Assembly (NCBI RefSeq): GCF_004362405.1
Contig: NZ_SNXE01000002.1
Location: 62,001-126,000, forward strand
Direction of reading: 5' to 3'
Source: Roseateles asaccharophilus
Lineage (GTDB): Bacteria > Pseudomonadota > Gammaproteobacteria > Burkholderiales > Burkholderiaceae_C
DNA: 64,000 nt
In this document: piece after piece, positions 34,767 to 44,426 of the stretch
Numbering within the stretch: the first letter of the stretch is position 1
Layout: each line of letters opens with the position of its first letter
Translations under genes and position numbers: made by a program
Notes under the pieces: generated by a model
The model's database searches: none
What the model was told of the DNA's origin: nothing
What the model saw: only the letters and a program-made list of their open reading frames with translations

Positions 34767-35693
34767 ATGTCCACGATCGTCAGCGAGGCGCCCGGCCAAG
34801 TGGCGCCGGATGCGATGCAGCCGTCGCAGACGGCGGGGGGGCGGCTGCGTGCCGCCCGTCAGGCACAGGGTTTGAGCATCGCCACGCTGGCCGCTCGACT
34901 CAAGGTACCGCAAGCCAAGCTTGAGGCCATGGAGGCCGACCGCCATCAGGATCTGCCGGACGCCACCTTTACCCGGGCTCTGGCCAAGGCCATGTGCCGT
35001 GCCCTGCAGCTGGATGCGGCACCGGTGCTTGAATTGCTGCCGCGTGGCAGCGAACCCGGGCTGGATCGCGTCAGCAAGGGGCTGAACACGCCTTTTCGTG
35101 AGCGCATGGCGGGGGACGGCAGTCCTTCCCTCGAATGGCTCAAGCGACCCATGATCTGGGGCCCAGGTCTTTTGCTGGCTGGGGCCCTGGCGGTTTACCT
35201 CTTGCCCAATGAGTGGCTGCAGCCCCCGGCGGCCAGCGAGATCGAGTCGCCCAAGTCGATGGTCGAGCCGCAGGCTTTCCCGACTGCATCGCCGACTTCA
35301 TCCCCGGCCCCCGCGGCCAGCGCTGATGCGTCCTTGCAGTCGCAGGCACCCGTGCCGGCGGCCAATGTGTCGCCCGCTCCCACGACGGCCGCGTCTGCGG
35401 CGGCAGCGGTGTCCGCCGCCGTGCCCGCTCCGACGGCCAGTGCGCCCCTGCCGGGGCAGGTGCCGATGCAGATCAAGGCCCGCGAGGACTCCTGGGTCGA
35501 GGTCAGCGATGCGCAGGGGCAGGTCTTGTTCTCCCGGCTGCTGCGTGGCGGTGAGCAGGCCGCGTTGAATGTGCAGCCGCCGCTGCGCCTGCGCGTGGGC
35601 AATGTGGCGGGCACCGATATCGTGCTGCGTGGCAGTCCGGTTGACCTCTCGGCTCAAGCCCGCGACAACGTCCTGCGCATGGAACTCAAGTAG
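34767..35693 (+). CDS. rodZ: Cytoskeleton protein RodZ (HTH and DUF4115 domains)
   Basis: RodZ links the MreB cytoskeleton to the cell-wall elongation machinery. It has an N-terminal cytosolic HTH domain ([33 protein letters not shown], about residues 24-57) and one membrane helix ([17 protein letters not shown], about 129-146). A Pro/Ala/Ser-rich periplasmic linker and a C-terminal DUF4115 beta domain ([23 protein letters not shown]) follow. The start at 34767 is preferred because GAGGGGGA sits 6-12 bases upstream. An ATG at 34749, overlapping the pilW stop, would add six residues. Its position before ispG is conserved. Confidence 0.92.
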   Translation: MSTIVSEAPGQVAPDAMQPSQTAGGRLRAARQAQGLSIATLAARLKVPQAKLEAMEADRHQDLPDATFTRALAKAMCRALQLDAAPVLELLPRGSEPGLDRVSKGLNTPFRERMAGDGSPSLEWLKRPMIWGPGLLLAGALAVYLLPNEWLQPPAASEIESPKSMVEPQAFPTASPTSSPAPAASADASLQSQAPVPAANVSPAPTTAASAAAAVSAAVPAPTASAPLPGQVPMQIKAREDSWVEVSDAQGQVLFSRLLRGGEQAALNVQPPLRLRVGNVAGTDIVLRGSPVDLSAQARDNVLRMELK

Positions 35694-35716
35694 GCATCAT
35701 TTCCGAAGTACCCATC

Positions 35717-36991
35717 ATGATCGATACCGAAAGCAGCATTGCCGAGGCCATCGCGGCCGCCCGTCCCGCGCCTCGACGTAGCCGTCAGGCCACCGTTCGC
35801 TGGGGCTCGCGCGTCGTCACCATCGGGGGTGATGCGCCTGTTCGCGTGCAGTCCATGACCAACACGGACACGGTGGATGTCATCGAGACGGCCATCCAGG
35901 TCAAGGAGTTGGCCGTCGCGGGTTCCGAGATGGTGCGCATCACGGTCAACACGCCCGAGGCCGCCGAGGCGGTGCCGCATCTGCGTGAGCAGCTCGATCG
36001 CATGGGCATCGATGTGCCTCTGGTGGGCGACTTCCACTACAACGGCCATCGCCTGCTCACCGAGTACCCGGCCATGGCCCAGGCCCTGTCCAAGTACCGC
36101 ATCAACCCCGGCAATGTGGGCAAGGGCGACAAGAAGGACCGCCAGTTCGCCATGATGGTTGAAGCGGCGATGCAGTACGACAAGGTCGTGCGCATCGGTG
36201 TGAACTGGGGCAGCCTGGATCAGGAGCTGCTCGCGTCCATGATGGACGAGAACGCCAAGCGGGCCCAGCCCTGGGACGCGCAGCAGGTCATGTATCAGGC
36301 CCTGGTCCAGTCGGCGCTGAGCTCGGCCGAGTACGCCCGCGAGCTGGGCATGAACCCGGACAACATCATCATCAGCTGCAAGGTCAGCGGCGTGCAGGAC
36401 CTGATCTCGGTCTACCGCGCCCTGGCCCAGCGCTGCGACTACGCCCTGCACCTGGGTCTGACCGAGGCCGGCATGGGCACCAAGGGCACGGTGGCCTCGG
36501 CCACGGCCCTGTCCATCCTGCTGCAGGAAGGCATTGGCGACACCATCCGTGTCTCGCTCACGCCCCAGCCCGGCGAGGCGCGCACCCAGGAGGTGGCCGT
36601 TGCGCTGGAGATTCTGCAGTCCCTGGGCCTGCGTGCCTTCAATCCCAGCGTGACCGCCTGTCCCGGCTGCGGCCGCACCACCAGCACCACCTTCCAGGAG
36701 CTGGCCAAGCAGATCGACGACTTCCTGCGCGCGCAGATGCCGGTCTGGCGCAGCAAGTATCCCGGCGTGGAGACCATGAAGGTGGCCGTGATGGGTTGCA
36801 TCGTGAACGGCCCGGGCGAGAGCAAGCATGCCGATATCGGCATCAGCCTGCCCGGCACCGGCGAGGCGCCGGCCGCCCCCGTCTTCATTGACGGCCAGAA
36901 GGCCCTGACCCTGCGTGGCGACAACATTGCCGCCGAATTCCACGCCCTGGTCGAGAACTACATCGAGAAGCGCTTCGGCGCCGCCGCCTGA
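35717..36991 (+). CDS. ispG: 4-hydroxy-3-methylbut-2-en-1-yl diphosphate synthase IspG
   Basis: IspG performs the penultimate step of the MEP isoprenoid pathway, converting MEcPP to HMBPP with a [4Fe-4S] cluster and ferredoxin/flavodoxin electrons. The cluster ligands are Cys315 and Cys318 (ACPGCGRTT) and Cys361 ([10 protein letters not shown]), with the adjacent Glu368. The N-terminal TIM barrel shows [11 protein letters not shown]. The 424-residue length includes an insert typical of proteobacterial enzymes. dxr of the same pathway lies at 60.7 kb in this window. hisS follows only five bases later. Confidence 0.97.
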   Translation: MIDTESSIAEAIAAARPAPRRSRQATVRWGSRVVTIGGDAPVRVQSMTNTDTVDVIETAIQVKELAVAGSEMVRITVNTPEAAEAVPHLREQLDRMGIDVPLVGDFHYNGHRLLTEYPAMAQALSKYRINPGNVGKGDKKDRQFAMMVEAAMQYDKVVRIGVNWGSLDQELLASMMDENAKRAQPWDAQQVMYQALVQSALSSAEYARELGMNPDNIIISCKVSGVQDLISVYRALAQRCDYALHLGLTEAGMGTKGTVASATALSILLQEGIGDTIRVSLTPQPGEARTQEVAVALEILQSLGLRAFNPSVTACPGCGRTTSTTFQELAKQIDDFLRAQMPVWRSKYPGVETMKVAVMGCIVNGPGESKHADIGISLPGTGEAPAAPVFIDGQKALTLRGDNIAAEFHALVENYIEKRFGAAA

Positions 36992-36996
36992 ACCCC

Positions 36997-38313
36997 ATGA
37001 CTGAGCAGAAGAAGGTGCAGCCCCTGCAGGCTGTGAAGGGCATGAACGACATCCTGCCGCCGGACTCGGCGCGCTGGGAGTGGTTGGAGGGCAAGATGCG
37101 CAGCGTGTTGCAGCGCTACGGCTACCAGAATGTGCGCACGCCCATCGTCGAGCCCACGGCCCTGTTCGTGCGCGGCATCGGCGAGGTCACCGACATCGTC
37201 GAGAAGGAGATGTACGCCTTCGAGGACCGCGCCGACAAGCACGGCCAGGCCGAGCATCTGGCCCTGCGTCCCGAGATGACCGCGGGCGTGGTGCGCGCCA
37301 TGATCGAGCACAGCTTTCTGCGCGACTCGGGCCGCCGCCTCTATTACTTCGGCCCCATGTTCCGCCGCGAGAAGCCGCAGAAGGGCCGCTACCGCCAGTT
37401 CCACCAGATGGGCGTGGAGGCCCTGGGCTTCAACGGCCCGGACGTGGACGCCGAGGTCATCCTGCTGGGCAGCCGTCTGCTGCGCGAGCTGGGCCTGAAG
37501 GACGGCGAGCATGTGCGCCTGGAGCTGAACTGCCTGGGCGCGCCCGAGGAGCGCCGCGCCCACCGCGAGGCTCTGATCGCCCATCTGGAGGCGCACAAGG
37601 ACCTGCTGGACGAGGACAGCCAGCGCCGCATGTACAGCAACCCCCTGCGTGTGCTGGACACCAAGAACCCGGCCCTGCAGGACATGGCCAATGCGGCGCC
37701 GAAGCTGCTGGACTTTCTGGGCGAGGCGTCTCTCGCGCACTTCAACGGCGTGCGTGCCATCCTGGATGCGGCCGGCATCGCCTACACCATCAATCCGCGC
37801 CTGGTGCGTGGCCTGGACTACTACAACCTCACCGTGTTCGAGTGGGTGACCGACAAGCTCGGCTCGCAGGGCACGGTCTGTGGCGGCGGTCGCTACGACG
37901 GTCTGATCGAGCAGCTGGGCGGCAAGCCCACGCCGGCCGTGGGCTTTGGCATGGGCATGGAGCGCATGCTGCTGCTGCTGGAAGAGGTGGGTGTGGCCCC
38001 GGCCGCACCGGTGCCTGACGCCTATGCGGTCGTGCCCTCGGCCCAGGGTCTGCCCCAGGTCATGGTGGCGCTCGAAGCCCTGCGCGCCGCCGGCGTGAGC
38101 GTGGTGCTGCACCCAGGCCAGTCCAGCATGAAGTCGCAGTTCAAGAAGGCCGACGCCAGCGGCGCCGCCTATGCCCTGGTCTTTGGTGAGGACGAGCTGG
38201 CGCGCGGCGAGGTGGCCATCAAGCCGCTGCGCGACGCCAGCGCCTCCCAGATCAGCCGCAGCCTGGCCCTGGTGTCCGAATGGGCGGCCGAGCTGCTGCC
38301 GCGCAACGCATAA
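36997..38313 (+). CDS. hisS: Histidine--tRNA ligase
   Basis: HisS charges tRNA-His and is a class II synthetase dimer. The 438 residues show motif 1 near [22 protein letters not shown], motif 2 [18 protein letters not shown], and the histidine-specific [13 protein letters not shown]. They also show motif 3 region [12 protein letters not shown] and a C-terminal anticodon-binding domain. The complete anticodon domain distinguishes it from the catalytic paralogue hisZ at 45.7 kb. It sits between ispG and yfgM, the standard order. Confidence 0.97.
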   Translation: MTEQKKVQPLQAVKGMNDILPPDSARWEWLEGKMRSVLQRYGYQNVRTPIVEPTALFVRGIGEVTDIVEKEMYAFEDRADKHGQAEHLALRPEMTAGVVRAMIEHSFLRDSGRRLYYFGPMFRREKPQKGRYRQFHQMGVEALGFNGPDVDAEVILLGSRLLRELGLKDGEHVRLELNCLGAPEERRAHREALIAHLEAHKDLLDEDSQRRMYSNPLRVLDTKNPALQDMANAAPKLLDFLGEASLAHFNGVRAILDAAGIAYTINPRLVRGLDYYNLTVFEWVTDKLGSQGTVCGGGRYDGLIEQLGGKPTPAVGFGMGMERMLLLLEEVGVAPAAPVPDAYAVVPSAQGLPQVMVALEALRAAGVSVVLHPGQSSMKSQFKKADASGAAYALVFGEDELARGEVAIKPLRDASASQISRSLALVSEWAAELLPRNA

Positions 38314-38355
38314 TCGCGCATCTTCTCTTCAGCCCCTCAATCGAACAGTTCCGCA

Positions 38356-39027
38356 ATGGCGTCTCATCTCGATCTCGAAGAACAGGAACAGCTGGACCAG
38401 CTGAAGGCCTTCTGGAAAAGCTACGGCAATCTCATCACCACCGTCATCACCCTGGGCCTGCTGGCATTCGCGGGCTGGAATGGCTGGAACTGGTGGCAGC
38501 GCGAGCAGGCCGTCAAGGCTGGCGCGATGTTCGAGGAGCTTGATCGCGCCGCCCAGGCCGGTGATGTCGACAAGGTCGGCCGTGCCTTCAGCGACCTGAA
38601 GGAACGTCATCCCGGGACCAGCTACGCGGCCCAGGGCGCCCTGCTGACGGCCAAGCTGCAGCAGGACAAGGGGCAGTCGGAGCCGGCACGTGCTGCCTTG
38701 AGCTGGGCGGTGGAAAAGGCCAGCGAAGCCGAATACCGGGACATCGCTCGTTTGCGTCTGGCGGCCCTGCAGATGGATGCCAAGCAGTACGACGAGGCCG
38801 CCAAGACCCTGGACGGGGTCAAGGGTGCCGACTTTGCGGCCCTGGTCGCTGATCGCCGTGGTGATCTGGCCCTGCTGCAGGGCAAGCCGGATGCAGCCAA
38901 GGCTGAATTCCTCAAGGCTTACAAGGGCCTGGACAAGGGCTTGGACTATCGGCGCCTGGTCGAGGCCAAGCTTGCCACCCTGGGCGTTGCGGCCCCTGAG
39001 GATGCCGCATCGGGAGTCGCACGATGA
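38356..39027 (+). CDS. yfgM: Ancillary SecYEG translocon subunit YfgM-like TPR protein
   Basis: YfgM is an inner-membrane protein with a periplasmic TPR domain that links SecYEG to periplasmic chaperones. The 223 residues have a short cytosolic helix (EEQEQLDQLKAFWKSYGN), one membrane helix (about 25-44), and TPR-like repeats to the C terminus. Its place between hisS and bamB and its four-base overlap with bamB (ATGA) match the conserved locus. The name rests on context and domain plan, as the sequence itself is weakly conserved. Confidence 0.9.
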   Translation: MASHLDLEEQEQLDQLKAFWKSYGNLITTVITLGLLAFAGWNGWNWWQREQAVKAGAMFEELDRAAQAGDVDKVGRAFSDLKERHPGTSYAAQGALLTAKLQQDKGQSEPARAALSWAVEKASEAEYRDIARLRLAALQMDAKQYDEAAKTLDGVKGADFAALVADRRGDLALLQGKPDAAKAEFLKAYKGLDKGLDYRRLVEAKLATLGVAAPEDAASGVAR

Positions 39028-40166
39028 AGGCGCGTCTGAACACCCTGTTGCGGCCTGCTGCCGCCGCGCTCGTGCTGGCGGTGCTGAGCGGCTGCTCCCT
39101 GTTCAATTCCAGCAGTGGGCCCAAGCCGGCTGCTCTGGAGGCCCAGGTCAGTAGTGCGGGCCTGCGCCAGGTCTGGCAGGCGCGCGTGGACGGCGTGCAA
39201 TTCCCCTTGTCGGTGGCGGCAACGGCTTCGCGCAGCTTTGTGGTGGCAGGCAGCGATGGCGCCGTGCAGGCCCTGGCGGCCGATACCGGCGCCCTGCTGT
39301 GGCGCGGTGAGGTGGGCGCCAAGCTGGCCGCCGGCGTGGGCAGTGATGGCCGTTTCGCGGCGGTGGTGACGCGCAACAACGAACTGGTCGTGCTGGACGC
39401 GGGCAAGCCCCTGTGGCGCAAGGCCCTGAACTCCACCGTGAGCACGGCTCCGCTGGTGGCCGGTGAGCGCGTCTTCGTGCTGACCGTGGACCGTCAGGTG
39501 CAGGCCTTCGACGCCGCCGATGGTCGCCGTTTGTGGGATCTGCGCCGCCCGGGTGATCCCTTGACGCTGTCGCAGCCCGGCGTGATCGCGGCCTACAAGG
39601 ACACGCTGGTGGTGGGGCAGGGTGCGCGTCTGGCCGGCGTGGACCCTTTGCGCGGCACCCTGCGCTGGGAAGCCAATGTGGCCACGCCCCGCGGCACCAA
39701 CGAGGTGGAGCGCCTGGCCGATCTGGTCGGCCCGCTGGCCCGCGTGGGTGACACCCTGTGCGCCCGCGCCTTCCAGTCTGCCGTGGGCTGCGTCAACGCC
39801 GAGCGTGGCGCCGCCCAGTGGAGTCGCAATACCGGCGGCACCCGCGGCGTTGCCGCCGATGTGCGGCAGGTCTACGGTGTTGACGCGTCGGACCGGATCA
39901 CGGCTTGGAAGATCGCCAATGGCGATATCGTCTGGAGTGCCGAGCAGCTGACCAACCGTCGCCTCAGTGCGCCCCTGGCCACGGCCCGTGGCCTGCTGGT
40001 CGGCGACCTGGAGGGTTATGTGCATCTGCTCGCTGCCGACAGCGGCAAGACCCTGGCCCGTCTGCCCACCGACGGCTCGCCTGTGGCGGCCGCACCGGTG
40101 CAGCTGGACGGCGTGGTGCTGGTGGCCACCCGCAACGGCGGCCTCTTCGCGCTGCGCACCGACTGA
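39024..40166 (+). CDS. bamB: Outer membrane assembly lipoprotein BamB
   Basis: BamB is a lipoprotein scaffold of the BAM complex. The 380-residue product has a lipoprotein signal with lipobox LSGC and lipidated Cys24. An eight-bladed PQQ-type beta-propeller follows, visible as repeated blade motifs such as AADTGALLWRGEVG, DAADGRRLWDLRRPG and AERGAAQWSRNTGG. It overlaps yfgM by four bases and is followed 43 bases later by der. The order yfgM-bamB-der is widespread in proteobacteria. Confidence 0.96.
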   Translation: MKARLNTLLRPAAAALVLAVLSGCSLFNSSSGPKPAALEAQVSSAGLRQVWQARVDGVQFPLSVAATASRSFVVAGSDGAVQALAADTGALLWRGEVGAKLAAGVGSDGRFAAVVTRNNELVVLDAGKPLWRKALNSTVSTAPLVAGERVFVLTVDRQVQAFDAADGRRLWDLRRPGDPLTLSQPGVIAAYKDTLVVGQGARLAGVDPLRGTLRWEANVATPRGTNEVERLADLVGPLARVGDTLCARAFQSAVGCVNAERGAAQWSRNTGGTRGVAADVRQVYGVDASDRITAWKIANGDIVWSAEQLTNRRLSAPLATARGLLVGDLEGYVHLLAADSGKTLARLPTDGSPVAAAPVQLDGVVLVATRNGGLFALRTD

Positions 40167-40209
40167 CCCCTTTTCTGTCCTTCAACGACAAGAACAATAA
40201 GATCTCGCC

Positions 40210-41547
40210 ATGAAACCCGTCATCGCCCTGGTCGGCCGCCCCAACGTCGGCAAATCCACGCTTTTCAATCGGATGACCAAGAGCCGCGATGCGATCGTGG
40301 CGGATTTTGCTGGCCTGACCCGCGACCGCCACTACGGTGATGGCCGCCTGGGCAACCGCGAGTTCATCGTCATCGATACCGGTGGCTTCGAGCCCGACAG
40401 CAGCACCGGCATCGTCAAGGAGATGGCCAAGCAGACCCGCCAGGCCGTGGCCGAGGCGGATGCGGTCGTCTTCGTCGTCGATGTGCGCACCGGGCTTTCG
40501 GGCCAGGATCAGGACATCGCGCGCTATCTGCGCCAGGCCAACAAGCGCACCTTCCTGGCGGTCAACAAGGCCGAGGGCATGAGCGACTCGCCCCTGCTGG
40601 CCGAGTTCCATGAGCTGGGCATGGGCGAGCCCCACCCCATCTCGGCCGCACATGGCCAGGGTATCCGCAGCCTGCTGGAGGCGGTGCTGGAGCCCTTCGG
40701 CCCGGAAAGCGACGAGGAGCCGCCGCCGGAAGAGGAGGGCGTGATCCGCATCGCGGTGGCGGGCCGCCCCAATGTGGGCAAGAGCACCCTGATCAATACC
40801 TGGCTGGGTGAGGAGCGCCTGGTGGCCTTCGACATGCCGGGCACCACGCGCGATGCCATCAGCGTGGACTTCGAACGCCATGGCCAGAAGTTCAAGCTCA
40901 TCGACACCGCTGGCCTGCGCCGCAAGGGCAAGGTCTTCGAGGCGATCGAGAAGTTCTCGGTGGTCAAGACTCTGCAAGCGATTGCCGACGCCCATGTGGT
41001 GCTGCTGCTGATCGACGCGACCCAGGGCGTGTCCGACCAGGATGCCCACATTGCCGGCTATGTGCTGGACAGCGGCCGCGCCGTGGTGGTGGCCATCAAC
41101 AAATGGGACGCGATCGACAGCTATCAGCGCGAGCAGCTGGAACGCTCCATCGAGCACCGTCTGGCCTTCCTGAAGTTCGCGCCCCTGCACCGCATCTCGG
41201 CGCTCAAGCGCCAGGGCCTGGGTCCTCTGTGGAATGCCATGGCCGATGCCTATGCATCCGCCTTCAAGAAGATGACCACACCGGTGCTCACTCGACTGAT
41301 CCAGGAAGCGGTGGACCACCAGCAGCCTAAGAAGCACGGGCTGTCGCGACCCAAGCTGCGCTATGCCCACCAGGGCGGCATGAATCCGCCCATCGTGGTC
41401 ATCCACGGCACGGCGCTGGACGGCGTCACCGATGTCTACAAGCGCTATCTGGAGGGACGCATCCGCGCCCACTACAAGCTGGTGGGGACACCGTTGCGTA
41501 TCGAATTGCGCTCCGCCAAGAATCCCTTCGCGGACAAGGACGCCTGA
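40210..41547 (+). CDS. der: Ribosome-associated GTPase Der (EngA)
   Basis: Der is an essential GTPase for 50S subunit assembly with two tandem G domains and a KH-like C-terminal domain. The 445 residues show the first P-loop GRPNVGKS at 9-16 and the second at 185-192. Matching DTGGFEP and DTAGLRR G3 motifs and NKAE and NKWD G4 motifs are present. The acidic linker [10 protein letters not shown] separates the G domains. The KH-like region carries [17 protein letters not shown] and ends NPFADKDA. It is the last gene before hfq. Confidence 0.97.
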   Translation: MKPVIALVGRPNVGKSTLFNRMTKSRDAIVADFAGLTRDRHYGDGRLGNREFIVIDTGGFEPDSSTGIVKEMAKQTRQAVAEADAVVFVVDVRTGLSGQDQDIARYLRQANKRTFLAVNKAEGMSDSPLLAEFHELGMGEPHPISAAHGQGIRSLLEAVLEPFGPESDEEPPPEEEGVIRIAVAGRPNVGKSTLINTWLGEERLVAFDMPGTTRDAISVDFERHGQKFKLIDTAGLRRKGKVFEAIEKFSVVKTLQAIADAHVVLLLIDATQGVSDQDAHIAGYVLDSGRAVVVAINKWDAIDSYQREQLERSIEHRLAFLKFAPLHRISALKRQGLGPLWNAMADAYASAFKKMTTPVLTRLIQEAVDHQQPKKHGLSRPKLRYAHQGGMNPPIVVIHGTALDGVTDVYKRYLEGRIRAHYKLVGTPLRIELRSAKNPFADKDA

Positions 41548-41570
41548 GCGCTGCCGTCATCGGGGCTTTC

Positions 41571-41626
41571 CCTGTGTTAAGGTGCAAGCCTTCCAACCTT
41601 TTACCCAAGCCCTCTCTCTAACACGG
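41571..41626 (+). promoter_or_regulatory. Inverted repeat across the hfq leader
   Basis: CCTGTGTTA (41571-41579) can pair with TAACACGG (41619-41626) with one bulged T. This closes a 39-base loop and covers the first bases of the GGAG ribosome binding site (41625-41628). E. coli Hfq represses its own mRNA in the leader, so a structure here could serve the same end. This is inference. No clear promoter was found in the 87-base gap. Confidence 0.3.
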
Positions 41627-41634
41627 AGCATATC

Positions 41635-41886
41635 GTGAGCAACAAAGGACAACTCCTGCAAGACCCTTTCCTGAACCTGCTGCGCAAGGAGCATGTGCCG
41701 GTGTCGATCTACCTGGTCAATGGCATCAAGCTGCAAGGGCATATCGAGTCCTTCGATCAGTACGTCGTCTTGTTGCGCAATACCGTGACCCAGATGGTCT
41801 ACAAGCACGCCATCTCGACGGTGGTGCCTGGTCGCGCCGTGAACTTCCATCCGGCTGACGGTAATAGCGGCGGCGACAGCGCCTGA
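41635..41886 (+). CDS. hfq: RNA-binding protein Hfq
   Basis: Hfq is the hexameric Sm-like chaperone that pairs small RNAs with mRNAs. The 83-residue product starts with GTG after CGGAG. It has the Sm1 motif region ([38 protein letters not shown]) and Sm2 (YKHAIST), with the conserved Gln8, Asp9 and Lys56-His58 type residues. The C-terminal tail is short (about 15 residues, [14 protein letters not shown]), as in other betaproteobacteria. hflX follows 49 bases later. Confidence 0.98.
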   Translation: MSNKGQLLQDPFLNLLRKEHVPVSIYLVNGIKLQGHIESFDQYVVLLRNTVTQMVYKHAISTVVPGRAVNFHPADGNSGGDSA

Positions 41887-41935
41887 ACCCGCGTCAGCGT
41901 CAGCGCCATGGGGGCTATGGGCCCCCTCTGAACCC

Positions 41936-43162
41936 TTGAGTTCTACCTCCTCCCACCTCTCTAAGACGTCCGCGACGTCGCCAGACTCGGCGGCGCGCGC
42001 CATTCTTGTCGGTGTCGAGATCGGCCGCAGCGGCCATTTCGACCGCACGCTCGATGAATTGGCCTTGTTGGCCGAGTCTGCCGGCGACACGCCGGTGGCC
42101 CGCGTGATCGCGCGCCGCCAGGCCCCCGATGCCGCTCTGTTCGTCGGCTCGGGCAAGGCCGACGAGATCAAGCTGCTGGTGCAGGCGCACCAGGCCCACA
42201 CTGTGCTTTTCGACCAGGCCATCTCCCCGGCTCAGCAGCGCAATCTTGAGCGCGTGCTGGGGGTGCCCGTGGCCGACCGCACCGCGCTCATCCTCGAGAT
42301 CTTTGCCGCACGCGCCAAGAGCCATGAGGGCAAGCTGCAGGTGGAGCTGGCGCGGCTGCAGTATCTCGCCACGCGCCTAGTGCGGCGCTGGAGCCATCTG
42401 GAGCGTCAGAGCGGCGGTATCGGCATGCGTGGCGGCCCCGGCGAAGCCCAGATCGAGCTGGACCGCCGCATGATCGACGAGCGCATCAAGGCTACCAAGG
42501 AGCGGCTGAAGAAGGTGCAGCGTCAGCGCGGCACCCAGCGCCGCGCGCGCGAGCGCAACGAGGTCTTCAAGGTCTCCCTGGTGGGCTACACCAATGCCGG
42601 CAAGTCCACGCTCTTCAATGCCTTGGTGAAGGCCCGCAGTTACGCGGCCAACCAGCTCTTCGCCACCCTGGATACCACCACCCGTTCCATGTATCTGGAG
42701 GCGGCGGGCACCAGCATCTCCCTGTCCGACACCGTGGGTTTCATCCGCGATCTGCCGCACAAGCTGGTGGAGGCCTTTCGCGCCACCTTGCAGGAGGCGG
42801 CCGAGGCCGATCTGCTGCTGCATGTGGTGGATGCGGCCAGCCCGGTGCTGGACGAACAGATGATCGAGGTGGAGCGGGTGCTGGAGGAGATCGGCGCCGC
42901 CGGCATTCCCCAGATCCTGGTCTACAACAAGCTGGACGCACTGGAAGACAGTCAGCGTCCGCGCGGCTTGGTGGACAGCTTGGAGCGCCCCGGAGCAGGT
43001 CCGCGGGTTCCGCGCGTCTTTGTCAGTGCCCTCACGGGGGAGGGCCTGGATCTTTTGCGTGAACAGATTGTCCAGGCGATGCAGGCCCATGGCTTGAACG
43101 ATCTGGAGTCGGCCCCATTTGCCCACAACTTGAATGACAGGCATGAGCATGAACAACACTGA
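41936..43162 (+). CDS. hflX: Ribosome-splitting GTPase HflX
   Basis: HflX is a GTPase that rescues stalled ribosomes under stress. The 408 residues show the N-terminal HflX domain (LFVGSGKADEIK; FDQAISPAQQRNLERVL), the glycine-rich GGIGMRGGPGE, a coiled coil, and the G domain with P-loop GYTNAGKS at 217-224, DTVGF and NKLD. The only start giving the conserved N terminus is TTG at 41936; upstream ATGs at 41908 and 41917 are out of frame and no good ribosome binding site is seen. A hairpin GGGGGC/GCCCCC (41910-41926) lies just before it. The start is therefore uncertain. Confidence 0.93.
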   Translation: MSSTSSHLSKTSATSPDSAARAILVGVEIGRSGHFDRTLDELALLAESAGDTPVARVIARRQAPDAALFVGSGKADEIKLLVQAHQAHTVLFDQAISPAQQRNLERVLGVPVADRTALILEIFAARAKSHEGKLQVELARLQYLATRLVRRWSHLERQSGGIGMRGGPGEAQIELDRRMIDERIKATKERLKKVQRQRGTQRRARERNEVFKVSLVGYTNAGKSTLFNALVKARSYAANQLFATLDTTTRSMYLEAAGTSISLSDTVGFIRDLPHKLVEAFRATLQEAAEADLLLHVVDAASPVLDEQMIEVERVLEEIGAAGIPQILVYNKLDALEDSQRPRGLVDSLERPGAGPRVPRVFVSALTGEGLDLLREQIVQAMQAHGLNDLESAPFAHNLNDRHEHEQH

Positions 43163-44402
43163 GTCCGCTGCACGGCCCTGGCGACGTCTGGCCGGCCGCC
43201 TGCTAATGAGCAATGGCCGCAACGACGGTCCGCCCGATCTGGACGAGCTCTGGCGCGATTTCAACCGCAAGCTCTCCGGCCTGTTTGGTGGCAAGGATGG
43301 TGGCGGTCAGCCTCCGCAGGGTGGCAATGGCCACAACGGCGGGGGGAACAATAATTTTCAGCCCGATATGAAGAGCGCCGGCATCGGCGCCGGCCTGATC
43401 GCCGGCGTCGTGGTGCTGGGCTGGCTGGGAAGCGGCTTCTACATCGTGCAGGAAGGCCACCAAGCCGTGGTGACCTCCTTCGGCAAGTACAGCAAGACCG
43501 TGGATGCCGGCTTCCAGTGGCGCCTGCCGTATCCCTTCCAGGCCAATGAAATCGTTCCCTTCACTCAGCTGCGCTCGGTGGAAGTGGGGCGCAACTCGGT
43601 CGTCGCTGCCACGGGCCTGCGAGACTCTTCCATGCTCACGCTGGATGAGAACATCGTGGACATCCGTTTCACGGTGCAGTACCGGCTCAAGGATGCGCGG
43701 GAGTACCTCTTCGAGAACCGCAGTCCCGACGAGGCCGTGATCCAGGCTGCCGAGTCGGCCGTGCGCGAGATCGTGGGCAAGAGCAAGATGGACTCGGTGC
43801 TGTATGAGCAGCGCGATGCCATCGCTGCCGATCTGGTGAAGTCGGTGCAGGTGCAGTTGGACCGCCTGAAGGCTGGCATCGTCATTGCCAATGTCAATGT
43901 GCAGAACGTGCAGGCACCGGAACAGGTGCAGGCGGCGTTTGACGACGCGTTCAAGGCGGGCGCCGACCGGGAGCGACTCAAGAACGAGGGTCAGGCCTAT
44001 GCCAACGAGGTGATCCCCAAGGCGCAGGGCACGTCCGCGCGCCTGCGTGAGGAGGCCGAGGGCTACAAGTCCCGCGTAGTGGCGCAGGCCGAGGGTGATG
44101 CGCAGCGCTTCAAGAGCGTGCTGGCCGAGTACCAGAAGGCGCCGGGCGTCACGCGCGACCGCCTCTATATCGAGACCATGCAGCAGGTCTACAGCAATGT
44201 CAGCAAGGTCATGGTCGAGAGCCGCAGCGGTTCCAATCTGCTTTATCTGCCGCTGGACAAGCTGCTGCAGCAGTCGGGCAGCAGCGTGACCGCCAGTCCG
44301 CCGGTGCCTGCGGCCCTGCCTGAGGCGGCCGCCGCACCCGGCAGCAATCTGGATGTGCGTTCGCGCGATGGTTTGCGCGGACGTGATCGCGACGGTCGTT
44401 GA
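43149..44402 (+). CDS. hflK: FtsH modulator HflK
   Basis: HflK pairs with HflC in a large membrane assembly that surrounds FtsH and regulates its proteolysis. It is an SPFH/prohibitin protein with a Gly/Asn-rich cytosolic N terminus, a membrane helix (about residues 81-100), and a periplasmic SPFH domain (YIVQEGHQAVVTSFGKYSKTVDAGFQWRLPYPFQ). Long coiled coils and an Ala/Pro-rich tail follow. Three in-frame ATGs (43134, 43143, 43149) overlap the end of hflX. I chose 43149 because AGG lies 7 bases upstream. A start at 43206 (MSNGRNDGPPDLDELWRDF) is also possible. hflC follows after 24 bases. Confidence 0.93.
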   Translation: MNNTESAARPWRRLAGRLLMSNGRNDGPPDLDELWRDFNRKLSGLFGGKDGGGQPPQGGNGHNGGGNNNFQPDMKSAGIGAGLIAGVVVLGWLGSGFYIVQEGHQAVVTSFGKYSKTVDAGFQWRLPYPFQANEIVPFTQLRSVEVGRNSVVAATGLRDSSMLTLDENIVDIRFTVQYRLKDAREYLFENRSPDEAVIQAAESAVREIVGKSKMDSVLYEQRDAIAADLVKSVQVQLDRLKAGIVIANVNVQNVQAPEQVQAAFDDAFKAGADRERLKNEGQAYANEVIPKAQGTSARLREEAEGYKSRVVAQAEGDAQRFKSVLAEYQKAPGVTRDRLYIETMQQVYSNVSKVMVESRSGSNLLYLPLDKLLQQSGSSVTASPPVPAALPEAAAAPGSNLDVRSRDGLRGRDRDGR

Positions 44403-44426
44403 TGGCGAGCTGAGGAGAACTACAAG

